Source: Mycobacterium simulans (GTDB lineage Bacteria; Actinomycetota; Actinomycetes; Mycobacteriales; Mycobacteriaceae). Taken from it: a DNA stretch of 64,000 nucleotides. Under the pieces are notes generated by a model. The model had not been told where the DNA came from. It ran no database searches and saw nothing but the letters and a program-made list of their open reading frames with translations. The position numbers were made by a program, and so were the translations under genes. Below, in pieces: positions 7,627 through 19,144 of the stretch (position 1 is its first letter; the number at the start of each line of letters is the position of its first letter). The stretch lies in assembly GCF_900232995.1 (NCBI RefSeq), contig NZ_OCVX01000005.1, forward strand, positions 176,413-240,412, given 5' to 3'.

Positions 7627-8963
7627 TAGCTGGCTCATTGGATGCACTCGACGCGGCCGTCGCCGCGATCGGCGAATTCGATTTCGACCGCCTCGACCCC
7701 GCTACGCGCCTGCGTACGTTGGAGCGGCTAGAGACGGCTCGGCGCCGGCAGGTGGCGGTGACCCACGATGTGATCCACAGTCTGGCGAAGGAGGATGCGG
7801 CCGACATCGGCGGGCCGACTTATAAGGTCGTCGCCGACTGGCTCCGCATCAGCTACGCCGAGGCCCGTCGACGGGTGCGTGACGTCGAACAGCTCTCGCC
7901 ACGGTTAACGCTCACCGGCCAGGAGTTGCCGCCGGAATTGCCGGCTACCGCCCGGGCGTGGCGAGACGGCGTCCTCGATGGGCAGCATCTGCGCGTGATT
8001 CAAACGTTCATCCGCGACCTTCCGGAAGCAACGCCCGTGGATGCCGTCGCACACGCCGAGCGCTTTCTGGCCCGGCAAGCGGCGAATTTACGTCCTGACC
8101 AGCTGGAAAAGGCAGCGCACCGGTGCGCCCTGTTGATCAACCCCGATGGGAAGTTCTCCGACGCCGACCGGGCGCGCCAGCGGGGCTTCACATGGTGTGG
8201 TCAGCGGGCCGACGGAATGAGCATCGGAAAGTTGGTCGCCTCCCCGGAGTTGCGCGCCAATATTGACGCCTGGCTGGCACGGTTCGCGGCACCCGGCATG
8301 TGCAACCCCGACGACGAAGTCCCGTGTGTTGACGGCGAGCCCTCTGAGGACGCCGCCCGCAGCGACCGGCGTAGCACCGCCCAACGCCAACACGATGCGC
8401 TCAACGCATTGGTGCGCGGCCAGTTGGGCGATCCGAAGCTCGGTATGCACAACGGATTGCCGGTAACGGTCATCGTGTCGACCACGCTGCAAGAGCTAGC
8501 CTCGGGCGCGGGCCAAGCGGTGACGGGGGGCGGAACGCCGCTGCCCATGCGCGACTTGATCCGGATGGCCATCCACTCATACCACTACCTGGCCGTATTC
8601 GACGAGCATTCGAGCCGCCCACTGTATCTGGGCCGTACCCGCCGTGTGGCCTCACCGGATCAGCGCGTGGTCCTCTATGCGAAAGATCGCGGCTGCACCC
8701 ACCCGGGCTGCGACGTTCCCGGGTACTGGTGTGAAGCCCACCACGTCGACGATTGGGCCGACGGCGGCCAGACCGATGGCGACAAGCTCACCTTCGCGTG
8801 CAAGCCCCACCACAAGCTGGTCGGAAAGGGCTGGAAGACAAGCAAACTGCCCAACGGCCGCACCGAGTGGATACCGCCCCCGCAATTGGACCGCGGGGCG
8901 CGCACCAACGACTACCACCACCCGGAACGCCTCTTCGACGACGAGGAGCGCGCAGGCCCCTAG
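7617..8963 (+). CDS. 13E12 repeat family protein, DUF222 + HNH endonuclease domain
   Basis: The 448-residue protein has an N-terminal DUF222 helical region (about 20-330), with the RTLERLETARRRQVAVTHD segment typical of the family. Its C-terminal HNH nuclease motif runs from about 360 to 410 (CTHPGCDVPGYWCEAHHVDDW, then LTFACKPHHKLV). These are multicopy mobile-like genes (REP13E12) of mycobacteria; the HNH motif implies DNA cleavage, and their role is unsettled. The ATG lies inside a perfect LexA box, so expression should rise on DNA damage. No stop or frameshift is seen and the HNH residues are intact. An alternative start at 7539 is rejected because it would place the SOS box within the coding region. 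In H37Rv a different small gene (Rv2774c) occupies this spot. Confidence 0.9.
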   Translation: MSSIAGSLDALDAAVAAIGEFDFDRLDPATRLRTLERLETARRRQVAVTHDVIHSLAKEDAADIGGPTYKVVADWLRISYAEARRRVRDVEQLSPRLTLTGQELPPELPATARAWRDGVLDGQHLRVIQTFIRDLPEATPVDAVAHAERFLARQAANLRPDQLEKAAHRCALLINPDGKFSDADRARQRGFTWCGQRADGMSIGKLVASPELRANIDAWLARFAAPGMCNPDDEVPCVDGEPSEDAARSDRRSTAQRQHDALNALVRGQLGDPKLGMHNGLPVTVIVSTTLQELASGAGQAVTGGGTPLPMRDLIRMAIHSYHYLAVFDEHSSRPLYLGRTRRVASPDQRVVLYAKDRGCTHPGCDVPGYWCEAHHVDDWADGGQTDGDKLTFACKPHHKLVGKGWKTSKLPNGRTEWIPPPQLDRGARTNDYHHPERLFDDEERAGP

Positions 8964-8980
8964 CATCTAGGCTTGCTCAT

Positions 8981-9493
8981 GTGAAGTCCCGCGACATCCG
9001 GATCCGCGAAGCCAAGCCGACCGATTTCGTCAGGGTCGCGGCGATGCACTATCCGGTGTGGCGTCAGTCCTGGTCCGGGATAATCGCAACGCATCTACTC
9101 GACATGCTCGCTCAGCCGAATCGCTGGGCCGCCGAGTTCTACCCGCAAACCCTGAGTCGCAAGGACTGGAAGATGCGGATTGCCGAATGGCGAGGCCAAG
9201 TACTCGGTATGACAATGTACGGGCCAGACCTGGCAAAACCAAATGACATACAAATCGACGCACTGTACATAACCGAGGAAAGCCAACGACACGGGATCGG
9301 TGGCCGCTTGCTCAACAAGGCTCTATACGAGCATCCGTCAAATGACGTGATTTTGTGGTGTGCAGATAAGAACGAAAAAGCCCGCATGTTCTACGAGAAG
9401 AAGAACTTCGAACTTGACGGCAGCACCTTCGACTGGAAGCCATTGCCCGGTGTGAACGTGCCGCATGTCGGCTATCGGCTCAGGCGTCGATGA
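8981..9493 (+). CDS. GNAT family N-acetyltransferase (Rv2775-like)
   Basis: The start chosen is GTG at 8981, 17 bp after the 13E12 stop, giving 170 residues beginning with the GNAT strand RDIRIREAKPTDF. The acetyl-CoA-binding motif A is visible as ALYITEESQRHGIGGRLLNKAL, with the R/Q-x-x-G-x-G/A-type loop. A C-terminal RMFYEKKNFELDG motif B is typical of RimI-like acetyltransferases. Substrate unknown. Base composition is noticeably poorer in GC than its neighbours from about 9180 to 9420, with codons such as ATA and AAA, which hints at foreign origin. The 3' end overlaps the convergent reductase gene by 14 bp. Confidence 0.8.
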   Translation: MKSRDIRIREAKPTDFVRVAAMHYPVWRQSWSGIIATHLLDMLAQPNRWAAEFYPQTLSRKDWKMRIAEWRGQVLGMTMYGPDLAKPNDIQIDALYITEESQRHGIGGRLLNKALYEHPSNDVILWCADKNEKARMFYEKKNFELDGSTFDWKPLPGVNVPHVGYRLRRR

Positions 9494-10565
9494 CGACCCG
9501 GCCGCTCTTCGCTCGCGATACGCAGACCAGCATCTCGTCATCGCCCTCCACGGTGCGGCCACGGCGATCGACTTGCCCGGCAAGCACTTTGACCTTGCAC
9601 GTCCCGCAGAACCCCTGCTGGCACGAGTAGGCGGTCGTCGGATCCCGGTCCAGCATTATGCCAAGTGCCGACCGGTTCGGCGGAATCCTGAGAACGTGCC
9701 CCGACCGCGCGAGTTCCAGCTCGAAAGGAATGCCGTCGATCACCGGCGGCGGACTGAACCGCTCGTAGTGCAGCGGCGCGCCGGCGTGCTCGTCGCGGGC
9801 CAACCGAACCGCCTCCAGCATGGCCGTCGGCCCACACACATAAACGGCAGTCGCCGGCCCAGCACCGACCAGCAGCTCGTCGACGCCGGCGAACCGGCCA
9901 TGCTCGTCGTCGGCCCATACCGTGACCCGGTCGGGCGCTACCGAAATCACCTCGTCGAGCAATGGCATGTATTCGCGGCTGCGGCCGGCATAGATTGCTC
10001 GCCAATCGATTCCGCGCTGCGCAGCCATGTGGATCATCGGCAGCACCGGCGTCACCCCAATGCCGCCAATCACGAACAGCACATCCTGCTCGGCTCCGAG
10101 ATAGAACGCGTTGCGGGGCCCCTCGAACATGAGCGTGTCCCCTGCGCGGTAGGCCTCATGCATCTCTATCGACCCGCCGCCGCCGTCGGCGATACGGCGG
10201 ACGGCGATGCGGTAGTGCGTGCGCCGGCCGGGCGGACCGCACAGTGAGTACTGCCGGCGCCGGCCGGAGGGCAGCTGCACGTCGATGTGGCCACCGGGCG
10301 TCCAGGAAGGAAGTAGTCCGCCATCTGGATCGGCCAACGTCAGCGCCACCACGTCCGGCGCCACCAAGTTGCGTTCGATGACCGTGGCGCGGTGCGTCCG
10401 CCGCACCGGCGTCACCCGCGACGGCTTCCACCGCGAGGCGGAGGCGAAGCCTCCGAACAACACACGGATACCCCACAAGGCGGTGGCGAAGCGGTCTCGC
10501 CCGCGGCGGCCATACAGGTCGGCGGGCCTACTCGTCCAAATGCTTTCCGGCACAGCGCAATCCAT
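9480..10565 (-). CDS. Phthalate-dioxygenase-reductase-like flavoprotein with C-terminal 2Fe-2S (Rv2776c)
   Basis: The 361-residue protein contains a flavin domain (RQYSLCGPP, the RxYS flavin motif, about residue 105), an NAD domain (LFVIGGIGVTPVLPM, then YVCGPTAML) and a C-terminal plant-type ferredoxin with CQQGFCGTC plus a distal Cys (MLVCVS). This is the order of class IA reductases, which pass electrons from NAD(P)H via flavin and the iron-sulfur centre to an oxygenase. The downstream-oriented partner could be the PF10118-type protein 3 bp upstream. The first ATG is used; a GTG at residue 51 would give the shorter form annotated in H37Rv. Confidence 0.87.
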   Translation of the reverse strand: MDCAVPESIWTSRPADLYGRRGRDRFATALWGIRVLFGGFASASRWKPSRVTPVRRTHRATVIERNLVAPDVVALTLADPDGGLLPSWTPGGHIDVQLPSGRRRQYSLCGPPGRRTHYRIAVRRIADGGGGSIEMHEAYRAGDTLMFEGPRNAFYLGAEQDVLFVIGGIGVTPVLPMIHMAAQRGIDWRAIYAGRSREYMPLLDEVISVAPDRVTVWADDEHGRFAGVDELLVGAGPATAVYVCGPTAMLEAVRLARDEHAGAPLHYERFSPPPVIDGIPFELELARSGHVLRIPPNRSALGIMLDRDPTTAYSCQQGFCGTCKVKVLAGQVDRRGRTVEGDDEMLVCVSRAKSGRVVIDA

Positions 10566-10568
10566 AGG

Positions 10569-11486
10569 TCAGTGCGACGCGCGGGCAGCTGGTGAGACTG
10601 CGAGGTAATCGACGGCCAATCCGAGCCCACCCAGCTGCGACGGGTGAAAGCCCGGCTTGTAGTAGTCGCCGACAACCCGCGCCAATCGCAGCGGCCCGGG
10701 GACCAGGCCCCGACGTGCTGCGCGGAAATAATCCCGCCAGCGCGGCTTGGTCTCCGGCGCCAGGTAGGGATCCACCGAGTACATGAACCGCACTCCGCGG
10801 ATCCATAACAGCAACATCACCGGCGAGACGGCCAACTGAGTGCGCACTTGGCGCCAGTACCCGGCGCGCAGATGCCTCATCGTGTCGAAGGCCACGGCTT
10901 TGTGCTCGACTTCTTCTGCTCCATGCCACCGGAGCATGTCCAGCATCACCGGGTCGGCGCCAACCGCATCGAGCTGCGGAGAATTCAGGATCCACTCGCC
11001 CAAGACGGCGGTGTAGTGCTCGATGGCGGCGATGAACGAAACCTGCTCCAGCAACCAGCTGTGTTGCCGGCGCAGGCTCCGCCGCGGCCTTTCCCCCAGC
11101 AGTTTGTCGAAGAGCCACTTTGCCTGGTCGGTGAACGGAGTCACGTCGATACCCTGGGCATCGAAATGGGCGAGCACTCCCGAGTGCGCCTGGGAATGCA
11201 TTGCCTCCTGGCCGATGAATCCCTGCACGTCTAGGCGCAGTTGATCATCCTTGATTAGCGGCAGCGTCTTCTTGAATACCTCGACGAAGAACTCCTCGCC
11301 AGCTGGCAGCAGCAGGTGCAAGACGTTGAGGACGTGGGTGGCCAACGGCTCGTTGGGCACATAGTGAAACGGCAGGTCCGCCCAGTCGAAATCGACATCG
11401 CGGGCCTCGAGGACAAGACGCTCATGGTCGGCGGCGCTCGATTCGCTCGAGTGCGGACCAACTGCTCGGTCGTCGACGGTGCTCAT
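10569..11486 (-). CDS. PF10118 family putative metal-dependent hydrolase (Rv2777c)
   Basis: The 305-residue protein starts MSTVDDRAVG and has a ferritin-like pattern of Glu/His helices: EEFFVEVFK, then FIGQEAMHSQAHSG, IEHYTAVLGEWIL and WHGAEEVEHKAVAFD. The ExxxH and EExEH motifs look like di-iron ligands, so an oxygenase or hydroxylase role is at least as likely as the family name metal hydrolase. It is followed after 3 bp by the reductase, which could supply electrons; this pairing is my inference. The longer upstream frame overlaps the SRPBCC gene and is rejected. Confidence 0.8.
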   Translation of the reverse strand: MSTVDDRAVGPHSSESSAADHERLVLEARDVDFDWADLPFHYVPNEPLATHVLNVLHLLLPAGEEFFVEVFKKTLPLIKDDQLRLDVQGFIGQEAMHSQAHSGVLAHFDAQGIDVTPFTDQAKWLFDKLLGERPRRSLRRQHSWLLEQVSFIAAIEHYTAVLGEWILNSPQLDAVGADPVMLDMLRWHGAEEVEHKAVAFDTMRHLRAGYWRQVRTQLAVSPVMLLLWIRGVRFMYSVDPYLAPETKPRWRDYFRAARRGLVPGPLRLARVVGDYYKPGFHPSQLGGLGLAVDYLAVSPAARASH

Positions 11487-11515
11487 CGAGGGCCCCCTTG
11501 CCTCCAGCGAGATCG

Positions 11516-11986
11516 CTATCCGGTTTCGGCGCGTTGTTTGAGTCGCTGCAACGTCAGCCGAATGTGCTCGGCGTTGGCGGCGGCCCGATCGGGGACGCCG
11601 GTGGCGAGCTTGGCAACCTTGCGAAACCAGCCGGGCCGCCGGTCCCACGTGCTTTCGGTGACTCGGCAACCACCGTCGGCCGCAACGATGTCGTATTGCC
11701 AGCGGGAGATCGGGACGACGGTGTGGCGCACATCGAACGCAAAGACGCGACCCGGCTCGGCGTCGGTGACCGTGCACTTGGTGGTCCAACGCCTCTCGCC
11801 GCTCTCGTTATGGCCGACGAACACTGCACCCGGAGCAACGGCGTCAGCGTTGCGCAACTCCATCGCCACCGCCTCCTCGGCCAGCGTGGCCAGCGTCGGT
11901 AGGTCGGTGATCAGCCGATACACCACATCGGGGCTTGCGTCGATCTGTACAGATGCCATCGCAGACGGCTCAGAAAGATCGGTCAT
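11516..11986 (-). CDS. SRPBCC / polyketide-cyclase-like protein (Rv2778c)
   Basis: The 156-residue protein shows the START-like pattern: an opening strand SVQIDASPDVVYRLITDLP, central strands RRWTTKCTVTDAEPGRVFAFDV, and a long C-terminal helix (RAAANAEHIRLTLQRLKQRAE). Such proteins hold hydrophobic ligands in a cavity. Ligand unknown. It lies 29 bp upstream of the PF10118 gene on the same strand and is probably the first gene of that three-gene unit, since aldR ends only 19 bp upstream. Confidence 0.8.
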   Translation of the reverse strand: MTDLSEPSAMASVQIDASPDVVYRLITDLPTLATLAEEAVAMELRNADAVAPGAVFVGHNESGERRWTTKCTVTDAEPGRVFAFDVRHTVVPISRWQYDIVAADGGCRVTESTWDRRPGWFRKVAKLATGVPDRAAANAEHIRLTLQRLKQRAETG

Positions 11987-12005
11987 TCGCCGATCATAGC
12001 CAGCA

Positions 12006-12521
12006 TTAGATGGGAGCAGCTCCGCGCAGATGCTCGAAGATCAGCGACGTCTGAGTGCCTGCGACGTCGGCGTCGGCATTTAGATTGTCGACCACAAACG
12101 AACGCAGGTCCTCAGTGTCGCGAGCCGCGACATGCAGGATGAAATCGTCGGCGCCGGCGAGGAAATACACGTCCATCACCTGGCGCCTGCGCCGGATCTG
12201 CTGAATGAAGCTGCGAATCTTGCCACGGGCGTTGGACTGCAGATTGACCGCAATCATCGCCTGAAGCCGCAACCCCACCGCGACCGGGTCGATATCGGTA
12301 TAGAACCCGCGAATCACACCAAGGTCTACCAACCGCTTGACACGGCCATGACACGTTGACGGCGCGATCCCGACCGACTGCGCGAGCGCGTTGTTGGTGA
12401 TCCGGGCGTCGCCATGCAGCACGCTCAAAATGCTGCGATCCACGTCATCAAGATCAACCTGCCGAACATCCTTCGGCGAGCCGCTGGTGCGTCCCGTCGC
12501 TTCCGTTGAATTATCAGGCAT
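12006..12521 (-). CDS. aldR: Lrp/AsnC family regulator of ald (AldR, Rv2779c)
   Basis: The 171-residue protein has an N-terminal winged helix (VDRSILSVLHGDARITNNALAQSVGIAPSTCHGRVKRL, residues about 24-70) and a C-terminal RAM ligand domain. AldR in M. tuberculosis senses alanine and other amino acids and controls ald, which is divergent here across 68 bp. ATG at 12521 is preferred to the TTG two codons upstream. The short AT-rich intergenic region, with an AATGATCATC core near 12536, probably holds both promoters and the AldR sites. Confidence 0.9.
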   Translation of the reverse strand: MPDNSTEATGRTSGSPKDVRQVDLDDVDRSILSVLHGDARITNNALAQSVGIAPSTCHGRVKRLVDLGVIRGFYTDIDPVAVGLRLQAMIAVNLQSNARGKIRSFIQQIRRRRQVMDVYFLAGADDFILHVAARDTEDLRSFVVDNLNADADVAGTQTSLIFEHLRGAAPI

Positions 12522-12589
12522 GCCCAACTATATCGAAATGATCATCACTAAGATTGCGAGCCTTCCGAACTTTCTTCACACTTGGGGTT

Positions 12590-13705
12590 ATGCGCATCGG
12601 CATCCCGAGCGAGACCAAAAACAACGAATTCCGAGTGGCCATCACCCCGGCTGGCGTCGCCGAGTTGACCCATCGCGGCCATGAGGTGCTGATCCAGTCC
12701 GGCGCGGGAGAAGGCTCGGCGATCACCGACGCGGACTTCAAAGCCGCGGGCGCCGAACTGATCAGCACCGCCGAGGAGGTGTGGGCCGACGCCGATCTGC
12801 TCCTCAAGGTGAAGGAACCGATTCCGAGCGAATACCGCCACTTGCGAGGTGGCCAGACCCTCTTCACCTATCTCCACCTGGCCGCGTCGCGGCCGTGTAC
12901 CGATGCATTGTTAGCTTCGGGCACAACGTCAATCGCCTACGAGACCGTACAGACCGCCGACTGCTCGTTGCCGTTGCTAGCACCGATGAGCGAGGTTGCC
13001 GGGCGTCTGTCCGCTCAGGTCGGCGCCTATCACCTAATGCGGACCCACGGCGGCCGTGGCGTGCTGATGGGCGGGGTGCCCGGCGTGAAGCCTGCCAACG
13101 TCGTGGTGATCGGCGGCGGCATCGCGGGCTACAACGCCGCCCGGATCGCGTGCGGAATGGGTGCTGCCGTCACAATTTTCGACGTCAACATCAACAGACT
13201 TCGCGAACTCGACGCCGAATTCGGCATCGCCGTCGGAACCCGCTACGCGTCGGCTTACGAACTCGAAGATGCCGTCAAAGGTGCCGACCTGGTGATCGGT
13301 GCCGTCTTGGTGCCCGGCGCCAGGGCACCCAAGTTGGTTTCGAATTCGCTTGTCGCACATATGAAATCCGGCGCAGTGCTGGTAGACATCGCCATCGACC
13401 AGGGTGGTTGCTTCGAGGATTCGCGGCCTACCACACACGACGACCCGACATTCGCAGTCCACGACACGCTGTTCTACTGTGTGGCGAATATGCCCAGCGC
13501 GGTGCCTAAGACGTCGACCTTTGCGCTGACCAACGCGACGATGCCGTACGTGCTCAATCTCGCCGATCAAGGCTGGCAAGCGGCCTGCCGGTCGGATTTC
13601 GCATTGGCCAAAGGCCTTTCGACGCATGATGGCATGTTGTTGTCCGAGCGAGTGGCCGCCGACCTGGGTTTGCCGTTCACCGACCCAGCAAGCGTGCTGG
13701 CGTAA
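12590..13705 (+). CDS. ald: L-alanine dehydrogenase
   Basis: This NAD-dependent enzyme interconverts L-alanine and pyruvate plus ammonium. In tubercle bacilli it also reduces glyoxylate under low oxygen. The 371-residue length matches the family. Visible residues include the substrate Lys in LLKVKEP (about 75), the catalytic His in YLHLA (about 96), the Rossmann loop VVIGGGIAGYNAA (about 175) and the Asp in VDIAIDQGG (about 270). ATG at 12590 gives MRIGIPSETKNNE, the canonical start. It is divergent from aldR. The ald of M. bovis is frameshifted; this copy is intact. Its stop lies 3 bp from the convergent nitronate monooxygenase gene, and no terminator is visible between them. Confidence 0.97.
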   Translation: MRIGIPSETKNNEFRVAITPAGVAELTHRGHEVLIQSGAGEGSAITDADFKAAGAELISTAEEVWADADLLLKVKEPIPSEYRHLRGGQTLFTYLHLAASRPCTDALLASGTTSIAYETVQTADCSLPLLAPMSEVAGRLSAQVGAYHLMRTHGGRGVLMGGVPGVKPANVVVIGGGIAGYNAARIACGMGAAVTIFDVNINRLRELDAEFGIAVGTRYASAYELEDAVKGADLVIGAVLVPGARAPKLVSNSLVAHMKSGAVLVDIAIDQGGCFEDSRPTTHDDPTFAVHDTLFYCVANMPSAVPKTSTFALTNATMPYVLNLADQGWQAACRSDFALAKGLSTHDGMLLSERVAADLGLPFTDPASVLA

Positions 13706-13708
13706 TCG

Positions 13709-14743
13709 CTACAGCGAACGCGGGTCAGGAGTCAGCGATGCGATGACGTCGGCCGCCGGCCCGGGTCGGGCCTCGCGGTATGCCGTTCCCGCCCAGAGGT
13801 TGGTTCCGTGCGGGTCCTCGGCCTGGATCGCGGCCGCCCGTATCGGCTTCGTCATCTGGTTGACCTCGGGATAGCCCAGCGGCGCCACATGATCCAGCAG
13901 GCGAGTGAAGTTGTTCGCCAGGCCACGCGCATAGCGGCCGGAGAACGCCCGAGTCACCAGGGTGGAGTCGAACTCCGGATTCTTCAAGGCAACACGGTGG
14001 GCTGTGTTGGTGCCGGCTTCGTCGGCCAGCAGCAGGGCGGTGCCGACCTGCGCGGCTACCGCGCCCCTGCGCAGCACGGCCGCGATATCGTCGGCGGTGC
14101 CGAGGCCGCCGGCTGCGATTAGCGGAACGTCGTGCGTGCTGCCGATGCGGTCGAGGAGCTGGTGGAGCGACTCCTCGCCGGGCTCCATGTCGGGTGCGAA
14201 CGTGCCACGGTGCCCGCCTGCCCCCGGGCCTTGAACCACCAGGCTGTCGGCGCCGGCTGCAATGGCCACCCCTGCCTCGTAGGCCGATGTCACGGTGATC
14301 GACACCAACAGTCCCAGCGCGCTCAACCGGCGAACAACATCCGGGGGTGGTGCCCCGAAGGTGAAAGACACCAGCTCCGGTCGGACATCGGCCACCACTT
14401 CGAGCTTGCGTTCCCACTCATCGTCGTCACCGTGGGTTGGATGGCCCACCTCCACGCGGTAGAACTCGGCGACCTCTTCGAGTTCTTCCGCGTAGTACTC
14501 CAACTGCACCCAATCGGCGACGCTGGGTTGGGGCACAAACAGATTGGCTCCGATGGGCCCCGTGGTCGCGGCGCGCGCGGCGGCGATGTCTTTGGCGAAC
14601 TGCTCCGCAGTTATGTAGCCGCCGGCGACGAAGCCCAGGCCGCCGGCGTTCGACACCGCTGCGGCCAGCGCCGGAGTGCTTGGGCCGCCAGCCATTGGCG
14701 CACCGACGATGGGCACCGCGATATCCCAGAAGCCCAATACCAT
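13709..14743 (-). CDS. Nitronate monooxygenase-like FMN enzyme (Rv2781c)
   Basis: The 344-residue TIM-barrel protein begins with the signature PIVGAPMAGGPSTPALAAAVSNAGGLGF of the 2-nitropropane dioxygenase/nitronate monooxygenase family. FMN-phosphate loops are visible at VVQGPGAGGHRG and IAAGGLGTADDIAA. The family oxidises propionate-3-nitronate and related toxic nitronates; it also resembles FabK enoyl reductases, so the exact substrate is uncertain. It is encoded 4 bp downstream of the pepR stop on the same strand and is probably cotranscribed with it. Confidence 0.87.
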   Translation of the reverse strand: MVLGFWDIAVPIVGAPMAGGPSTPALAAAVSNAGGLGFVAGGYITAEQFAKDIAAARAATTGPIGANLFVPQPSVADWVQLEYYAEELEEVAEFYRVEVGHPTHGDDDEWERKLEVVADVRPELVSFTFGAPPPDVVRRLSALGLLVSITVTSAYEAGVAIAAGADSLVVQGPGAGGHRGTFAPDMEPGEESLHQLLDRIGSTHDVPLIAAGGLGTADDIAAVLRRGAVAAQVGTALLLADEAGTNTAHRVALKNPEFDSTLVTRAFSGRYARGLANNFTRLLDHVAPLGYPEVNQMTKPIRAAAIQAEDPHGTNLWAGTAYREARPGPAADVIASLTPDPRSL

Positions 14744-14747
14744 CGGG

Positions 14748-16041
14748 TTAATTTACCATCGCTCGAAGTTGTTGTGGCAGTGAACGTTTCGAGCTGTAGG
14801 GACCGAGGACGGCGGCGCCGTACCGCTTGCTCAGCAGATGGCGGGCCACCGCGTTGACTTCCTCGACGGTAACCTGCTCAATTTTCCGCAAGGTGTGCTC
14901 GATAGTGCGGTGCGCGCCATAGTTCAACTCGCTTCGGCCCAGCCGGCTCATCCGGGAGCTGGAATCCTCCAGCCCGAGCACCAGCCCACCCCGCAGCGAT
15001 CCCTTGGCAATCCGGCATTCTGCCTCGGTTATGCCGTCGCGTGCCACCGATTCCAACACCTCGCTGGTAACCCGCATGACATCAGCGAAACGCTCGGGCA
15101 GGCACGCGGCATAAATCGAGAGTGCCCCGCTGTCAGCGAAGATGTCCAGCGCCGAGTAGACCGAGTAGGCCAGCCCGCGGGACTCCCGGACCTCTTGGAA
15201 CAAACGCGAACTCAGGCCGCCACCCAGCGCGGTGTGCAGCACCGACAGCGCCCAGCGATGCTCCCAGCCACGCCCGGGCGTGCGGACGCCCATCGATACA
15301 TGAGTCTGCTCGGCGTCCCGATTGCCCAGCGTCAACCCGGGATGGCCGTTCACGCGTCCGGATCCCTTTCGCGGCGCCACGGGTTTACGCCCGCGGACCA
15401 GACGCGGCCCGAAATGCTCGCGGACCAACGCGACCACCTCGTCGTGGTCGACATTGCCGGCCACCGCGACGACCATTCGGTCAGGTGTGTAACGCCGTAC
15501 GTGAAACGAGTGCAACTGGGTTCGCGTCATCGCCGACACCGATTGCGCGCTGCCGATCACAGGTCGGCCCACCGGGTGCTCACCGAACAACGCCGTCAAG
15601 AACATGTCCGCGAGCGCGTCCTCGGGGTCGTCGTCGCGCATCGCAATCTCCTCGAGCACGACGTCGCGTTCCAGCTCGACATCGTCGGAGGCGCAGCGAC
15701 CGTTGAGCACCACGTCGGCAACCAGGTCGACGGCCAGCTCGAGGTCACTGTCTAGCACGTGCGCGTAGTAGCAGGTGTGCTCCTTGGCGGTGAATGCGTT
15801 CAGCTCCCCGCCCACGGCGTCCATCGCTTGCGCGATGTCCACGGCGGTGCGGGTCGGAGTGGACTTGAACAGCAAATGTTCGAGGAAGTGCGCGGCCCCG
15901 GCTACCGTGGCGCCCTCGTCGCGCGATCCCACCCCGACCCAGACCCCGACCGAAGCCGAGCGCACCGCTGGGAGGTATTCGGTAACTACCCGCAGGCCGC
16001 CGGGCAGTGTGGTGCGGCGCACTGCCGGAGCGGCCCCTGGG

Positions 16042-16064
<23 letters not shown>
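14748..16064 (-). CDS. pepR: Zinc protease, M16 family (PepR)
   Basis: The 438-residue protein begins with the processing-peptidase fold (RTTLPGGLRVVTEYLP) and carries the inverted zinc motif HFLEH at about residues 63-67. The third ligand Glu follows in the ELNAFTAKEHTCYYAHV / VLEEIAMRDDDPEDAL region. The ATG at 16064 (MPRRSAADP) is preferred over the upstream start at 16100 because the first residues of the longer form are not family-like. It overlaps the 3' end of gpsI by 23 bp, so the two are translationally linked. It is cytosolic; its substrate is unknown. Confidence 0.9.
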
Positions 16065-18312
<2,248 letters not shown>

Positions 18313-18617
18313 GACGTCCGTGCGGCCTCTCTGGGTTATTTGGCTGTTTCGCGTCGTCACTCGAAACCCAGAGCTTCCCTACGAGCGAACCTGAATGCGG
18401 CTACGGCCATCGATCGAAGCGGCCGACCTTCCCAGATCCGGGGAGCCCGGCAGCCACTACCGAGGACCGCCCGATACAGGCTGGGCTGCACCCTTGAACA
18501 TGCATAGTGACTCGCTGGAACGCCACGCGCGGATCTGCGCGTACCGCACCATTTGCTGGACCGATCCGGCCCAGGACGTCCCCACTCTACACGGGCTACG
18601 TCGCCGTTTTGCGAGAA
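18313..18617. other. Intergenic region between lppU and gpsI
   Basis: This 305-bp stretch has no credible gene. It is the leader of gpsI and probably contains its own promoter. A short inverted repeat (CGCGCGGATCTGCGCG-like) near 18527-18543 is the only structure I see. A purine-rich AGAGAGG lies about 12 nt before the gpsI ATG, too far to be a strong ribosome binding site. Confidence 0.4.
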
Positions 18618-19133
18618 CTAGCCGGAGACGTTCTCGACGCACACCACGAACCGCCGCTGAGTGTAGGTATAGCCCAGGCCGCTGGCGCACTGGTCCGCGG
18701 TGATGGGAGGGTCGAGGTCCTTCAGGATCTCGGTAGCCCGCTGTCGATGCGGCACCGATGCGTCGTTGCAGTCGACGCGAAACGGGTCGGTGGTGTGGTG
18801 CGGGTCGACACTCATGCAGCCGCCGATCACCCAATCGATGTCCAGGCAGACCGTGTTGTTCGCCCCGCTGACCGCGTTGTGCATGAAGTAGGACGAGTCG
18901 ACGTCGGCCGGGCATTGTGCGCGGTCGCCTGTTCCCTGGAAGGCGGCAACGACCTTGAAGATCGAGGCCGAGCTACCGCACGCCGCCTTGCTGGCCTGCG
19001 GCCGGTCCGGCGTTCCTCCGAGCTTGAGACACTCCCCCACCTTGAAATCGGCGGCACTCGTGCTGTTGGTCGCCCTCGAGCACCCGGTCAATCCCACAAA
19101 GGCCATAACCATGGCCAGCAGTAGGGCGCGCAT
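18618..19133 (-). CDS. lppU: Probable lipoprotein LppU
   Basis: The 171-residue protein has a lipoprotein signal (MRALLLAMVMAFVGLTGC) with the lipobox LTGC and lipidation at Cys18. The mature part is rich in cysteines, seen in GECLKLGG, KAACGSS, AQCPAD, VCLDIDW and ADQCASGLGYTYTQRRFVVCVE, suggesting several disulfides in an extracytoplasmic domain. Function unknown. It starts 11 bp downstream of the rpsO stop and is likely cotranscribed with rpsO. Confidence 0.9.
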   Translation of the reverse strand: MRALLLAMVMAFVGLTGCSRATNSTSAADFKVGECLKLGGTPDRPQASKAACGSSASIFKVVAAFQGTGDRAQCPADVDSSYFMHNAVSGANNTVCLDIDWVIGGCMSVDPHHTTDPFRVDCNDASVPHRQRATEILKDLDPPITADQCASGLGYTYTQRRFVVCVENVSG

Positions 19134-19144
19134 CGCGCCGCTGG

